This document shows, piece by piece, positions 63,590 through 64,000 of a stretch of 64,000 nucleotides of DNA. The notes under the pieces were generated by a model. It was not told where the DNA came from, ran no database searches, and saw only the letters and a program-made list of their open reading frames with translations. Source of the stretch: Blepharisma stoltei. Taxonomy: Eukaryota; Ciliophora; Heterotrichea; Heterotrichida; Blepharismidae. The translations under genes and the position numbers were made by a program. Positions within the stretch are counted from its first letter, which is position 1; every line of letters starts with the position of its first letter. The stretch is from NCBI GenBank assembly GCA_914767885.1, contig CAJZBQ010000025.1:1-64000 (forward strand), read 5' to 3'.

Positions 63590-64000
63590 CTAATTAATTT
63601 TGAAAATTAAATTGGATTGCCAATAATGATCTAAGGCTATATTTTTTTCATCCATCTCTAAAAGCTGGTAGCAACAAGTAGCATGATTTATATCGTGGAC
63701 TTTTAAGCTCCTTAATACATAATCTTGTGGAAATCCATACAAAAATAATTTGTTTAAAATCTTTTTATCAATGGCAACATCCTCTGAGTCAGCCATTTCT
63801 GTATTTGCTTTAGTTGAAGCCTCGTCATTTTTTATCCCACAGTCATCAAATCATGGATGGGACATTATGTCGTCCAAAGAAATTCTTAAATGAGGAATCG
63901 GATTAAGCAGCCTTTTTATTAAATCCTGGACTCCAGCTGATAGGCCGTCTGGCATGCTATATTTGCATTTTAATATCAGCTTATGCAAGTCTACTAGAGT
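63590..64000 (-). CDS. SNF1/MARK-like protein kinase, C-terminal part
   Basis: Partial: continues past the right edge. The visible part starts in the kinase C-lobe: CKYSMPDGLSAGVQDLIKRL, then LNPIPHLRISLDDIMSHPWF, the classic subdomain XI region (Arg of HxRIS) of CAMK/SNF1-type kinases (Trp from TGA). A UBA-like helix bundle follows (KILNKLFLYGFPQDYVLRSL, then HATCCYQLLEM), as in MARK and AMPK-related kinases. Stop TAA near 63594. The catalytic loop is outside the window, so activity cannot be judged. Confidence 0.85.

Overview
This window looks like the end of a germline (micronuclear) chromosome from a heterotrich ciliate, most probably Blepharisma. Four things read directly from the sequence support this. 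(1) The left end is about 2.38 kb of an 8-bp telomeric repeat, CCCTAACA, in C-rich orientation. (2) TGA is read as tryptophan: almost every gene runs through in-frame TGA codons that fall where paralogues have Trp, and genes stop only at TAA or TAG. (3) Several genes contain 15-nt GT-AG introns. (4) Many reading frames are broken by inserts bounded by TA dinucleotides, and cutting from TA to TA (keeping one TA) restores the frame to the base. These behave like internal eliminated sequences (IESs), which are absent from the somatic macronucleus. The genus and the germline status are inferences.

Layout: telomere (1-2377); coiled-coil/Kelch gene, long coiled-coil gene and PPPDE-type peptidase (2811-8176); a coiled-coil gene with a nested palindromic IES (9137-11658); a small unknown gene, a DENN-domain gene holding a retroelement, a RING-H2 membrane E3 and a methyltransferase-like protein (11930-16255). 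From 16.3 to 35.1 kb lies a cluster of eight paralogous secreted proteins, F1-F8. They share a predicted beta-propeller-like domain with a GPED(G/P)R(L/I/V)F motif; three also carry a Cys-rich tail. The cluster is riddled with IESs and retroelement-like inserts. Then follow a CD36/LIMP-2-like receptor gene with four different inserts (35699-40348), a BCAS3-like gene (41143-42813), a Merlin/IS1595-type DNA transposon with about 590-bp inverted repeats and an 8-bp target duplication (43451-45581), a Tim44-like gene, and a hypothetical gene.

From 49.6 to 55.4 kb lie three tandem B-box/Kelch copies (K1-K3). A 1.44-kb piece of bacterial DNA, carrying the end of a CCA-adding enzyme gene and a nearly complete lpxC, sits inside K3. 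The rest holds a CFAP97-like gene, a UBTD-like gene, a multi-CH-domain gene on the plus strand, a multipass membrane protein, a tiny PB1-like gene and the C-terminal part of a SNF1/MARK-like kinase that runs off the right edge.

The strongest points for follow-up are the bacterial fragment in a ciliate germline locus, the IES/MITE families that share one 3-plus-1 arrangement of their end motif despite unrelated sequences, retroelement-like inserts whose target duplications contain the TA needed for exact removal, and a 15-nt intron that appears to have become coding sequence in one paralogue.
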